The notes under the pieces are model-generated. The model saw nothing but the letters and a program-made list of their open reading frames with translations. It did not search any database and had not been told where the DNA came from. From Bacteroidota bacterium (lineage in GTDB: Bacteria; Bacteroidota; Bacteroidia; Bacteroidales; VadinHA17), in assembly GCA_029552825.1 (NCBI GenBank), contig JAKPDL010000077.1:1-48774 (forward strand): a DNA stretch of 48,774 nt. The letters run 5' to 3'. The stretch's first letter is position 1, and every line of letters begins with the position of its first letter. Below are positions 25,383-33,652 of this stretch, one piece after another. A program made the position numbers and the translations under genes.

Positions 25383-26975
25383 ATGGAAAAGACTGTTGAA
25401 AAAATATTGCCATTGGTTGTTCCTGTTGAGAAGCAGGTTCGCGATGAGATAAGGATAAAAGCGACCCTGTTCACATCGGAGCAAAATTTACTGCCACCAG
25501 TTACTATTGACAAACTTGAAGTTATTGCAAGTGAGGTACTTAATAAATACGGGTGGGACGAAAGGTACAAGGCATTTGTAATGGTATGCTGTGGCAATGC
25601 TCTATGGAGGCCGGTTGTGGCTTCTATACCATATAACAGAAGATTATTGCTTTTGCCACAATGCCTTAAAAACAGCAAAAAATGTGTGGCAGGAGAAGAT
25701 GAATTCGGATTATTATGTGGGGGATGTGGCAACTGCAATATCCCTGAATATTTGCAGGAAGCTGAGAATCTGGGCTATCTTACCATTGTTGCCGAAGGCA
25801 CAACAATAGCATCAAAATTAATCGAGAGCGGGAAAATAGAAGCAATAGTCGGAGTGGCATGTATGGAATCTCTCCAGAAAATATTTAAAACCATAAACTC
25901 ATATTTTGTACCGGCTATTGGTGTTCCTCTGGTTTTTAACGGTTGCACGGACACTATTGCTGATGAGGATTGGCTCAGAGAAGAGCTCCATTATTACGCT
26001 AATGACAACCAGTTCAGTCTTCTTAACCTGCACAGTCTTAAAAAAGGGACTATATCTATATTTAACACAGAACAAATAAATAAACTACTTAAGCTTTCAG
26101 ATTCCACAAACGATGAAATTGTAAAAACTTTAATGCTTTCAGGAGGCAAAAGGATGCGTCCGCTCCTGGCAATATTAAGCTATAAAGCATTCAAAAATAA
26201 TACAGATGAAAAGTTATTGAAAAACCTGGCTATGTCAATCGAGTGTTTTCATAAGGCATCCCTTGTTCACGATGATATTGAAGACGAAGATAGTTTGCGT
26301 TATGGAAAGAAGACAATTCATGCTCAGTATGGAGTGCCAATAGCAATTAACACAGGAGATTTTCTTATTGGTGAAGGTTACAGACTGATCTCGGAATGTG
26401 ACATGGATGCCAGTGATAAAGTTGAGTGTCTGAAAATAATCTCCGAAGGACACAGTGCTATGGCCAAAGGACAGGGGAATGAACTTCTTGCAAGAAAGAA
26501 TAATATTCTTTTACCTGTAAATGAGCTACTGGAAATATATAAAAATAAAACCGGAGAGGCAATCAGGGTTGCCTTACTTACAGGTGCTATTGCCGGGGGT
26601 GCTGACGAAAGGGTATTAAAAATTTTAAGTCGTTTTAGCTACCTGTTTGGCATTGCTTATCAACTTAATGATGATCTTGAAGATCTGAAAGAGGTGTCAT
26701 CAACATCTTCTTTAAAAAATCCAAATATTCTGATTTCTATTCTCGCAGAAAGTAAGGACCTCAACCTCAGGGAGGCTCTCCATAATGCTGTAAGTAACAA
26801 TGATTTTTGTTTACTAAGGGAGCTTATAGTTAATTCAAATATTAAGGAAGAAACTGAGAGTCTGATATCAATGTACATAAATCTTATATATGAATGCCTG
26901 GCTGAGCTGAATAACATTACTTTAAAAATTGCCTTGCATGATATCGTTGGAAAAATTTTTGGAAAATACCTTTAA
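25383..26975 (+). CDS. DUF116 domain fused to trans-polyprenyl diphosphate synthase
   Basis: 530 residues. Residues 1 to about 215 match DUF116: VCCGN with Cys69/Cys70, Cys94, Cys101, and a compact CxxCxxC at Cys112, Cys115 and Cys118 (LCGGCGNC), then GVACMESL and FNGCTDT. From about residue 225 the chain is a class I isoprenyl diphosphate synthase: GGKRMRP, first aspartate motif Asp297-Asp298-x-x-Asp301 (HDDIEDED), GDFLIGEGY, GQGNELL, and second motif Asp430-Asp431-x-x-Asp434. All catalytic aspartates are intact, so it should condense IPP with an allylic diphosphate. DUF116 has no established reaction and is usually found near radical SAM genes. The continuous frame shows a true fusion. Confidence 0.88.
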   Translation: MEKTVEKILPLVVPVEKQVRDEIRIKATLFTSEQNLLPPVTIDKLEVIASEVLNKYGWDERYKAFVMVCCGNALWRPVVASIPYNRRLLLLPQCLKNSKKCVAGEDEFGLLCGGCGNCNIPEYLQEAENLGYLTIVAEGTTIASKLIESGKIEAIVGVACMESLQKIFKTINSYFVPAIGVPLVFNGCTDTIADEDWLREELHYYANDNQFSLLNLHSLKKGTISIFNTEQINKLLKLSDSTNDEIVKTLMLSGGKRMRPLLAILSYKAFKNNTDEKLLKNLAMSIECFHKASLVHDDIEDEDSLRYGKKTIHAQYGVPIAINTGDFLIGEGYRLISECDMDASDKVECLKIISEGHSAMAKGQGNELLARKNNILLPVNELLEIYKNKTGEAIRVALLTGAIAGGADERVLKILSRFSYLFGIAYQLNDDLEDLKEVSSTSSLKNPNILISILAESKDLNLREALHNAVSNNDFCLLRELIVNSNIKEETESLISMYINLIYECLAELNNITLKIALHDIVGKIFGKYL

Positions 26976-27813
26976 AACACACTTTTTCCCAGATCCAAAG
27001 ATATCTGAGGGAAGAAGCATAAAGGCAGTTCTTAAAAAATCACTGGAGCTTCTGAAAGATGAAGTAATAAACGATGTCAGAAATTTTGTTCTCAAAATGC
27101 AGCATCCTTCCGGAGGATTTATTGACAGAGCAGGCAACCCCGACATGTATTATACATTATTCGGTTTTTTTCTCGCAGATGTTCTTGGTCTTAAGGAAAA
27201 TCTTCAAAGAACAGGAAAATATGCTGAAGATGAAATTAGTTACTCAATGCCAGAGGGTGTTCATCTGCAATGTGCCGCGATACTTTTGACCGAATTATCA
27301 GATAACCGGCAAATAAAAAACAAAATAAGAAGGCAGATCCGCCGTGACGTGGTCATGCCACATAAAGAAAAAAATGAATATTATGCATTTGTAAATCTGC
27401 TTGCCAGCCTTTATACGAGAGACTATATTGTTTTGCGCCAAATTTATAAACTATTAAGCCGGTTAAATCAATCAGATGACCTGCCTGTAACTGTTATTGC
27501 CGCATCACTTATTTTATACAGTACATTTAAGAAACCGGCTGAACACCTCAGGCAGAAACTTCTGGATTTTTATGACAATCAGGGAGGCTTCAGAGCTGTT
27601 AAAACCATAGCTCTTCCTGATTTACTTTCAACGGCAGTATCACTTTATGCTCTCAGTTATACTGGATTTGATCTTCTATTGATTAAACCTGAATGCCTTG
27701 GTTTCATTGATAGTCATTATATTAATGGGGGTTTTTGTGCAAGCGTTGCTGATCGCCAGACTGACATTGAATATACTTTTTACGGACTTCTTGCTCTTGG
27801 TTCACTGGCATGA
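26938..27813 (+). CDS. Small alpha/alpha-barrel, terpene cyclase/prenyltransferase-beta-like protein
   Basis: 291 residues from the ATG at 26938 (a TTG three codons earlier is possible); it overlaps the upstream gene by 38 bases and the downstream gene by four (ATGA). The sequence has repeats typical of the (alpha/alpha) barrel shared by protein prenyltransferase beta subunits and class II terpene cyclases: QHPSGGFIDRAGNPDMYYTLFGFF, FYDNQGGFRAV and NGGFCASVADRQTDIEYTFYGLLAL. No DxDD motif is visible. It may be a partner subunit or a degenerate barrel domain for the 597-residue cyclase, since the two together are longer than a normal cyclase. Function is inferred from fold and position only. 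Confidence 0.7.
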   Translation: MISLEKFLENTFKTHFFPDPKISEGRSIKAVLKKSLELLKDEVINDVRNFVLKMQHPSGGFIDRAGNPDMYYTLFGFFLADVLGLKENLQRTGKYAEDEISYSMPEGVHLQCAAILLTELSDNRQIKNKIRRQIRRDVVMPHKEKNEYYAFVNLLASLYTRDYIVLRQIYKLLSRLNQSDDLPVTVIAASLILYSTFKKPAEHLRQKLLDFYDNQGGFRAVKTIALPDLLSTAVSLYALSYTGFDLLLIKPECLGFIDSHYINGGFCASVADRQTDIEYTFYGLLALGSLA

Positions 27814-29603
27814 TAATTATGGAAAAAGAAATCATACTGCGGAAATATTATGACTTATGCCAGAGGCTGAAGTCTGAGGTTAACTCAGGCGGATTCTGGA
27901 AGGGGTATCTCTCAACCAGTGCATTGTCGACGGCAGTTGCAATAGTGGCGCTGAAGGTAAATGGAGCCCCAGTTGATAAGGAGAGGATCAAAGCAGGCTT
28001 CGACTGGTTATGCAAAAATATAAACTCTGACGGAGGCTTTGGAGACACAACGAATTCTTTAAGTAATGTGAGCACAACTCTTCTTTGCTACAGTGCAATT
28101 AGTTATTGCCAGACTGAAGGTAGTTGTAGTTCACTTCTCCAGAAGATGGAAAGATGGTTGTCGGGTAATGGAATAGACCTTAATCCCCACACAATTACAA
28201 ACACTATTTTGAAGTTTTATGGGAAAGATTACACATTTTCAGTCCCAATACTTTCGATGCTTACTATCTGTGGAGTTATACCTGAGTCATGTATAAATAA
28301 TATACCCCGGTTGCCATTTGAACTGGCAATTTTACCACAAAGATTCTACAGGTTTTTAAATCTGGGAGTTGTAAGCTATGCTCTGCCTGCACTTATAGGT
28401 GTTGGAATATACCTTCATAGGGCAGGCAAGAGAACTTATGGCTTATATGGTAAAATCCGGACATTACTCATTGAGCCTGCTATTAAAAAACTTGAGAAAC
28501 TTGTTCCCGAAAGCGGAGGATTTCTTGAAGCAATACCCCTTACAGGATTTGTTGTGATGTGCCTGAAAGCAGCAGGGAAATCAGATAATTCAATAATAGA
28601 AAAAGGTCTTGAATTTCTTCGCAGGCAACAGAGGGAGGATGGCGGATGGTCTGTAGACACTGACCTTTCAACCTGGATAACCACTCTCGCCATTAAAGCA
28701 TTTGGAAACGACCTCAGGAATCAGTTTGATGATATGCAGATTCAAGTACTGAGAAAACATATTTTATCGCTGCAATACAGTGTGAAACATCCTTTTAACG
28801 GAGCGAAGCCCGGTGGATGGGGTTGGACGAACTATTCTGGTTCGGTACCGGATGCAGATGACACCTCGGGTGCAATACTGGCATTACTTGAAATCTATTC
28901 AGAAGCTGAAGAGGAGAAGAGAGCTATCATCGATGGTTGTAAATGGCTTGCCAGCTTGCAGAATTCTGATGGTGGGTTTCCGACATTTTGCAAGGGATGG
29001 GGACATCTTCCCTTCGACAGCAGCTGCCCCGACATTACAGGCCATGCTATCCTGGCCTCAGTCAGGACTAAGGCCGTTTTATCATCATATTTAACCCGTA
29101 AAATAAGAAACAAACTTGATAATTGCGTAAACAGGGCAGTTAAATATCTTGAGAAAAATCAGTCTATTAATGGAGAGTGGGTACCTCTCTGGTTCGGAAA
29201 TCAGCAAACAGCAGATAAAACAAACCCGGTTTATGGAACTGCCAAAGTATGCACATATTTAATTGATTCTCTTAAATTTATTACATCCTGTACTGAATTG
29301 AGCAACCGAATCAGGAAAATGATAAGAAGAGCCCAGGACTATCTTATTGAATCTCAGAACCCTGATGGGAGTTGGGGAGGAGGGAAAGGAGTTGCAGGTT
29401 CGGTAGAGGAAACAGCACTTACTTTATGTGCCCTTGCAGGGGAAAACGAAGAAATATGCAGCAAGGGCATAGAATGGCTTGAAAAACAGGATTTTGAGCA
29501 TGCTTCTCCCATAGGACTCTATTTTGCATTGCTCTGGTATTATGAAAAAATGTATCCCCTCATATTTAGTACTGAAGCTTTTAGAAGAATAGCAAGTAAT
29601 TAA
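27810..29603 (+). CDS. Class II terpene cyclase, squalene-hopene cyclase-like
   Basis: 597 residues, a little shorter than the usual 620-720 of squalene-hopene cyclases. The protonating motif DxDDT is intact: Asp348, Asp350 and Asp351 in VPDADDTSGA, preceded by the family phrase KPGGWGWTNYSG. At least five QW-like repeats are visible: SDGGFGDTT, QQREDGGWSVDTDLSTW, QNSDGGFPTFCKGWG, INGEWVPLWFGNQQ and QNPDGSWGGG. The enzyme should start cyclisation of a polyene by protonation, at or in the membrane. No squalene synthase gene is present in the window, so its substrate could be squalene made elsewhere or a prenyl diphosphate from the adjacent synthase. It is the last gene of the operon. Confidence 0.85.
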   Translation: MIIMEKEIILRKYYDLCQRLKSEVNSGGFWKGYLSTSALSTAVAIVALKVNGAPVDKERIKAGFDWLCKNINSDGGFGDTTNSLSNVSTTLLCYSAISYCQTEGSCSSLLQKMERWLSGNGIDLNPHTITNTILKFYGKDYTFSVPILSMLTICGVIPESCINNIPRLPFELAILPQRFYRFLNLGVVSYALPALIGVGIYLHRAGKRTYGLYGKIRTLLIEPAIKKLEKLVPESGGFLEAIPLTGFVVMCLKAAGKSDNSIIEKGLEFLRRQQREDGGWSVDTDLSTWITTLAIKAFGNDLRNQFDDMQIQVLRKHILSLQYSVKHPFNGAKPGGWGWTNYSGSVPDADDTSGAILALLEIYSEAEEEKRAIIDGCKWLASLQNSDGGFPTFCKGWGHLPFDSSCPDITGHAILASVRTKAVLSSYLTRKIRNKLDNCVNRAVKYLEKNQSINGEWVPLWFGNQQTADKTNPVYGTAKVCTYLIDSLKFITSCTELSNRIRKMIRRAQDYLIESQNPDGSWGGGKGVAGSVEETALTLCALAGENEEICSKGIEWLEKQDFEHASPIGLYFALLWYYEKMYPLIFSTEAFRRIASN

Positions 29604-29659
29604 TGCGGCTTTCTTTTTCGTGATAAACAATTGATTCTTCCTTTTGAGTGATAAAAGAA

Positions 29660-29690
29660 TTTAACATGAAGGTTTAGATCCTTAAATTTG
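29660..29690 (+). promoter_or_regulatory. Promoter of PQQ-like copy 3
   Basis: TAAATTTG at 29683-29690 matches the -7 consensus TAnnTTTG exactly. The -33 box is TTTA at 29660-29663 (three of four) with a 19-base spacer. Transcription would start near 29697, about 20 bases before the ATG. If real, copy 3 is not merely the last gene of the terpenoid operon. Confidence 0.5.
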
Positions 29691-29717
29691 TGTATGTTAA
29701 TTTAAATTACTGAAGTT

Positions 29718-31064
29718 ATGGACAAAAGAACTGTCAGATTACTGTTTTCTTCTGTTGCAGTATTTTTTATAATGCTAAATGTTTGCGCTCAGGACTGGCC
29801 ACAGGTTTTTGGCCCAAACAGGAATAACATCTCACCGCAGAAAGGCATACTACGCTCATGGCCTGAAAAGGGACCTGAAATTCTGTGGAGTGTAGAACTG
29901 GGCAGGGGATTCGGTGGGCCGGTTGTAAAAGACGGCAAAGTCTATCTTCTCGACAGGGAAGAAAATCAAAAAGATATCTTGCGCTGTCTGGATTTTGGTA
30001 CAGGAAAAGAACTCTGGAGATTTGAATACGAAGCTCCCGGATCTGTAATGTTCCCCGGTTCACGGAGCGTCCCCACCGTTGACGGAAATTATGTTTATTC
30101 AGTTGGTCACAACGGCGACCTTTACTGTATAAACATCAACACACACAAACCTGTATGGCACAAAAACCTGATGACCGATTTTGGCGGTGCCAGATTGCCT
30201 ATATGGGCTATAACACAATGCCCTCTTATTTACGGAAACATGCTCATCGTATTGTATTCACAGGATCCCTATGCCGGTGTTGTTGCCTTCAATAAGCTTA
30301 CAGGCGATATTATCTGGAAGACAGATCCTATCGGGAATGAAACTTATGCAAGTCCCTCTATTGCAAAAATAGGTGGTGAGGATCATATAGTAGTTGTGTT
30401 TTCATCAACAAATCCAATAGGCCACAGGGAGGTCCCGAGGTCAATGGGTAAGATTGTTGGATTTAAGCCACAGACTGGTGAGATCCTCTGGGAATACAAC
30501 AACTGGGAAAATCATATACAGGTGGCGCCTCCTCTTGATGCAGGTGAAGGAAGAATAATTGTGGTAGGTGGCTATGAACTTGGTACAGCAATGATTCAGG
30601 TTGAGAAACAGGCCGGTGGCAAATACAGTGTTAAAGAGATTTTCAGGCATAATGACTTCGGAGACCACACAAAGCCTCCAGTATTGTACAACGGTTATTT
30701 CTATGCACAGTTTTCTACCAACAGTAAACGCGATGGCCTTTGCTGCATGAGCATGGACGGAAAGGTGATGTGGAAAACGATGCGCAATCCTTCATTCGAT
30801 AAAGGTAGCATGATATTTGCAGATGGACTAATTATTGCTTCCGACGGAGCAACGAAACTGTACCTGATTGAACCTGACCCGTCAGGGTTTAAACCTGTTG
30901 CGACAGCTTCATTGCTCAGCGAAGGAGGAGCGGGTTCTGAAAATGACCCTGTTGCCTCAAGAGTAGCAGGCTCAACACAGAACTGGTCTCCGATGGCACT
31001 TGCAAATGGCAAGCTACTGCTGAGGGATCAGAGAAAATTAATATGTGTGAGAGTTGCTAAGTGA
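29718..31064 (+). CDS. Secreted PQQ-like beta-propeller protein (copy 3)
   Basis: 448 residues with a signal peptide ending VCAQ and mature N-terminus QDWPQVFGPNRNNIS, nearly the same as copy 2. The blades include KVYLLDREENQKDILRCLDF, LYCININTHKPVWH and LTGDIIWKT. It has a Ser/Gly-rich insertion (GGAGSENDPVASRVAG, about residues 407-422) before QNWSPMALANGKLLLRDQ, also found in a variant form in copy 1 but missing from copy 2. No haem or obvious catalytic motif is seen. Together with copy 2 it brackets the terpenoid operon, which suggests duplication around it. Confidence 0.85.
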   Translation: MDKRTVRLLFSSVAVFFIMLNVCAQDWPQVFGPNRNNISPQKGILRSWPEKGPEILWSVELGRGFGGPVVKDGKVYLLDREENQKDILRCLDFGTGKELWRFEYEAPGSVMFPGSRSVPTVDGNYVYSVGHNGDLYCININTHKPVWHKNLMTDFGGARLPIWAITQCPLIYGNMLIVLYSQDPYAGVVAFNKLTGDIIWKTDPIGNETYASPSIAKIGGEDHIVVVFSSTNPIGHREVPRSMGKIVGFKPQTGEILWEYNNWENHIQVAPPLDAGEGRIIVVGGYELGTAMIQVEKQAGGKYSVKEIFRHNDFGDHTKPPVLYNGYFYAQFSTNSKRDGLCCMSMDGKVMWKTMRNPSFDKGSMIFADGLIIASDGATKLYLIEPDPSGFKPVATASLLSEGGAGSENDPVASRVAGSTQNWSPMALANGKLLLRDQRKLICVRVAK

Positions 31065-31101
31065 TTCAGGAAGATTTTCAAGATGCTGGTTGATGGATAC
31101 T

Positions 31102-31121
31102 GTCCCAACTTAAGACGGGAC
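31102..31121. terminator. Imperfect palindrome after PQQ-like copy 3
   Basis: GTCCC and GGGAC arms flank a CTTAAG palindrome, with two mismatched base pairs on each side. It lies 37 bases after the stop codon of copy 3 and is followed by a weak T-rich stretch, so it may act as a terminator. Confidence 0.45.
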
Positions 31122-31179
31122 TCTTAATTCGTATTTAAATTCTGATATCCTTTATCAGGTTATTGAGAATGAAAGGTTT

Positions 31180-31250
31180 TACCTGCTCTCCGGAGTCAGC
31201 TAAACGAAAAACACGCATGATACAGTAAATTAGGCTTCGGAGAGCAGGTA
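31180..31250. repeat. Long inverted repeat with TACCTGCTCTCCG arms
   Basis: A perfect 13-base arm at 31180-31192 (TACCTGCTCTCCG) is repeated in reverse complement at 31238-31250, separated by 45 bases. It lies between the convergent copy 3 propeller gene and the GH3 gene. It could be a bidirectional terminator, a mobile-element remnant or a dispersed palindromic repeat. No transposase is near it. Confidence 0.6.
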
Positions 31251-31317
31251 TGTTTTACTGATTAAGCATAAAATAAAGAGGACTCTTAATAGGTCTGTTT
31301 TATCAGTTCGTGAATAA

Positions 31318-33438
31318 CTATCTGACAGGGTAGCTTAAACCTTCATCATACTTAAAGAGTGCATAATTTTCACCTTCCATAAATCCTGGCACATCCTCCT
31401 TCTGATTTTCAACTGCTTCATCAGATACCGGAGTGGCAAAGGGCATTTTGCCACTGGGGTTAAACTTGCCAGTTATAACATCCAGCAATGCATCTGCAGT
31501 TGTTCCAAAGGTTGCAAGGACACCCATGATGTTTTTTGTTTTTGGGTTATAAACTTCGTTGATTACCCATGGATTAGTGTAATTGACAACGAGCACCGTT
31601 GGCTTTTTTGCTGTTAACTTATTAACATAGTCGACGTCAATACCACATTTCGACAAGGATAGAGAAATTGGTGCGCCGGTTGACCCGAATAAAGCATTTC
31701 CTGTGGGTTGCAGCCATAATATAAGGATATCTGCTTCACCCGGTGTCTTTACAAATTCCAGATCATATTTATTGTCATTCACCAGGTATATATTAGGGGC
31801 AACTGATGAGGAACCCCTCGGATTTCTCTGAATAGATTCAAAATATACTTTAGTTTTTGGTTTTAGTGGCAGAAAGTTATTTTCATTCCTTAGCAGGACA
31901 ATGGATTTCCTTAAAGCCAGAGCAGCCCTTTCTCTGAACCTTTCATTATTTACAATCTTTTCTGCTTGATCAACGTCAACATATGGATTTTCGAACAGTC
32001 CAAGTTCAAATTCTTCTTTTAACAGTAGAAATACAGAATTGTCTATATAGCTGATGTCAACAATTCCAGAATCTATCAGTTTGACAAGCATTGAAGGATC
32101 AGATTCTCCTGAAAAAATATTTACACCTGCTTCTATTGCTTTTTTATAGCGCTCCTCTTTTGTAAGGTTTTCAACACCCCATGGCATGCCTGTTAGTGGA
32201 CCTGTATCTGAATTTATGATTCCTTTAAATCCCATCTGATTACGGAGGAGGTCTGTAAGAATTCCTTTATTGAATGCGTAGCCTACTTCTTCATATTGTG
32301 TGCCTGCTGGAAGTGAATAATAAGGCATGATTGCTGATGTACCTGCGTCGATTGCAGCCTGGAAGGGTATCAGGTGGTAACTGAACATGCCGCCGGGATA
32401 TACTTCTTTTTTACCCCATTCGAAATGTGAATCCTGACCTTTCTCGCCTGAACCGCCACCGGGGAAATGCTTAACTGTGAGTGCCACCGACGAAGAATTT
32501 AGTTTTTCACCCTGAAAACCGAGGACAATTTCCCTTATCATCTTAGCTACCCATTCCGCATTTTCTCCGAAGGTGCCGTTAACTCTCGACCATCTTGGCT
32601 CTGTAGCAAGGTCGGCCATATACATATAGCCTTTTCTGATTCCCACAGCCACCCACTCCTGGCGGGCAATATCTGCAAATTCTCTTGTAAGCTCAAGATC
32701 ACGCATTGCTGAAAGTCCGAGTTCACCGGGCCAGGAAGAAAAAACAGTTGTGCCAACACTTGTCCCGAGAGAAGCGTTGGTGGTAATATTGTTACGAGGG
32801 TTTGAGCAAATTAATGCAGGGATTCCGAGCGGTTCGCTTTCGCACAATTCCTGCAGTTTATTTGCCCATTCGGCTGTGACTCGCGCGCTCTCATTAGCCC
32901 TCAGTATAAAATGGCGCATATGAAACTCTTTCACCATTTTTGTTGTTCCTGCTGTTCCACCCATTCCGGCTATACGTTCTCCTGTCATTCCGGAACTGCC
33001 AGCCCTGTTACCCTGTGTCCTTCCTGCCCTTTCCCTGCTTCCTTCCCTGCCTGAAAACTGGCCACCCCCCTGGACTGGCATAGCACCTTCGGTGAGGTCG
33101 CTTGCCGAAAGTTTTCCTCCCGAAGCCTCCGCTGCCCTTGTGCCAACCATATTAAGAGTGTTAATCATCATTAAACCTGCCTTCTCTTCTACCGACATTT
33201 TTGAAAGAAGATCCCTGCTTCTCTCTTCGGCAGTAAGACGCCAGTCTTCATATTTATCAAGTTTGCCGTTTTTATTGAGATCTCTGAATTTGAGGCCTCT
33301 TTTTTCGATTATTCCAACCGACCTTGTGCCAAGAACAGGCTGCAACTCTTTATATTTCCTGCTACTACATGATATTCCAATTACCAGTGTCAGTGATAAA
33401 AGAATAAATAAACTATTTGTTTTCATTTTTTTTATCAT
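31318..33438 (-). CDS. GH3-family glycoside hydrolase lipoprotein
   Basis: 706 residues; the second ATG at 33426 is an equally good start. The lipoprotein signal ends VIGISC. It has the GH3 barrel motifs VKHFPGGG and the nucleophile motif INSDTG (the Asp encoded at 32206-32208), followed by the alpha/beta sandwich domain with ALRKSIVLLRNENNFLPLKP. GH3 members are beta-glucosidases, beta-xylosidases or N-acetylhexosaminidases; the exact substrate cannot be read here. Odd feature: a Gly/Arg/Ser-rich segment of about 60 residues (near residues 105-170) inserted early in the barrel domain. No sugar-uptake genes lie next to it. Confidence 0.88.
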   Translation of the reverse strand: MIKKMKTNSLFILLSLTLVIGISCSSRKYKELQPVLGTRSVGIIEKRGLKFRDLNKNGKLDKYEDWRLTAEERSRDLLSKMSVEEKAGLMMINTLNMVGTRAAEASGGKLSASDLTEGAMPVQGGGQFSGREGSRERAGRTQGNRAGSSGMTGERIAGMGGTAGTTKMVKEFHMRHFILRANESARVTAEWANKLQELCESEPLGIPALICSNPRNNITTNASLGTSVGTTVFSSWPGELGLSAMRDLELTREFADIARQEWVAVGIRKGYMYMADLATEPRWSRVNGTFGENAEWVAKMIREIVLGFQGEKLNSSSVALTVKHFPGGGSGEKGQDSHFEWGKKEVYPGGMFSYHLIPFQAAIDAGTSAIMPYYSLPAGTQYEEVGYAFNKGILTDLLRNQMGFKGIINSDTGPLTGMPWGVENLTKEERYKKAIEAGVNIFSGESDPSMLVKLIDSGIVDISYIDNSVFLLLKEEFELGLFENPYVDVDQAEKIVNNERFRERAALALRKSIVLLRNENNFLPLKPKTKVYFESIQRNPRGSSSVAPNIYLVNDNKYDLEFVKTPGEADILILWLQPTGNALFGSTGAPISLSLSKCGIDVDYVNKLTAKKPTVLVVNYTNPWVINEVYNPKTKNIMGVLATFGTTADALLDVITGKFNPSGKMPFATPVSDEAVENQKEDVPGFMEGENYALFKYDEGLSYPVR

Positions 33439-33652
33439 AAATAGAATTTCAAAAAGTTTGTAAGAGATTATGTAAGTTTAAAAATTTTATTACTCACTTA
33501 TTCTTACAAGGTAAAAAAAATATCACATCATAATCATTATTGTGACCGCACTATACTAACATTATTGCATATATCCCTGAGGAATGAAGACATGGCTTTT
33601 TCTTACCCGCTTATTCTTTACTTGATCACAATAGAGCAGTTGATATCGTTTA

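Noticed and set aside
17198-31064. PQQ-dependent alcohol dehydrogenases
   Set aside because: The three propellers are about 430-450 residues, lack a cytochrome domain and show no recognisable adjacent-cysteine or calcium/PQQ site, so only 'PQQ-like propeller' is justified.
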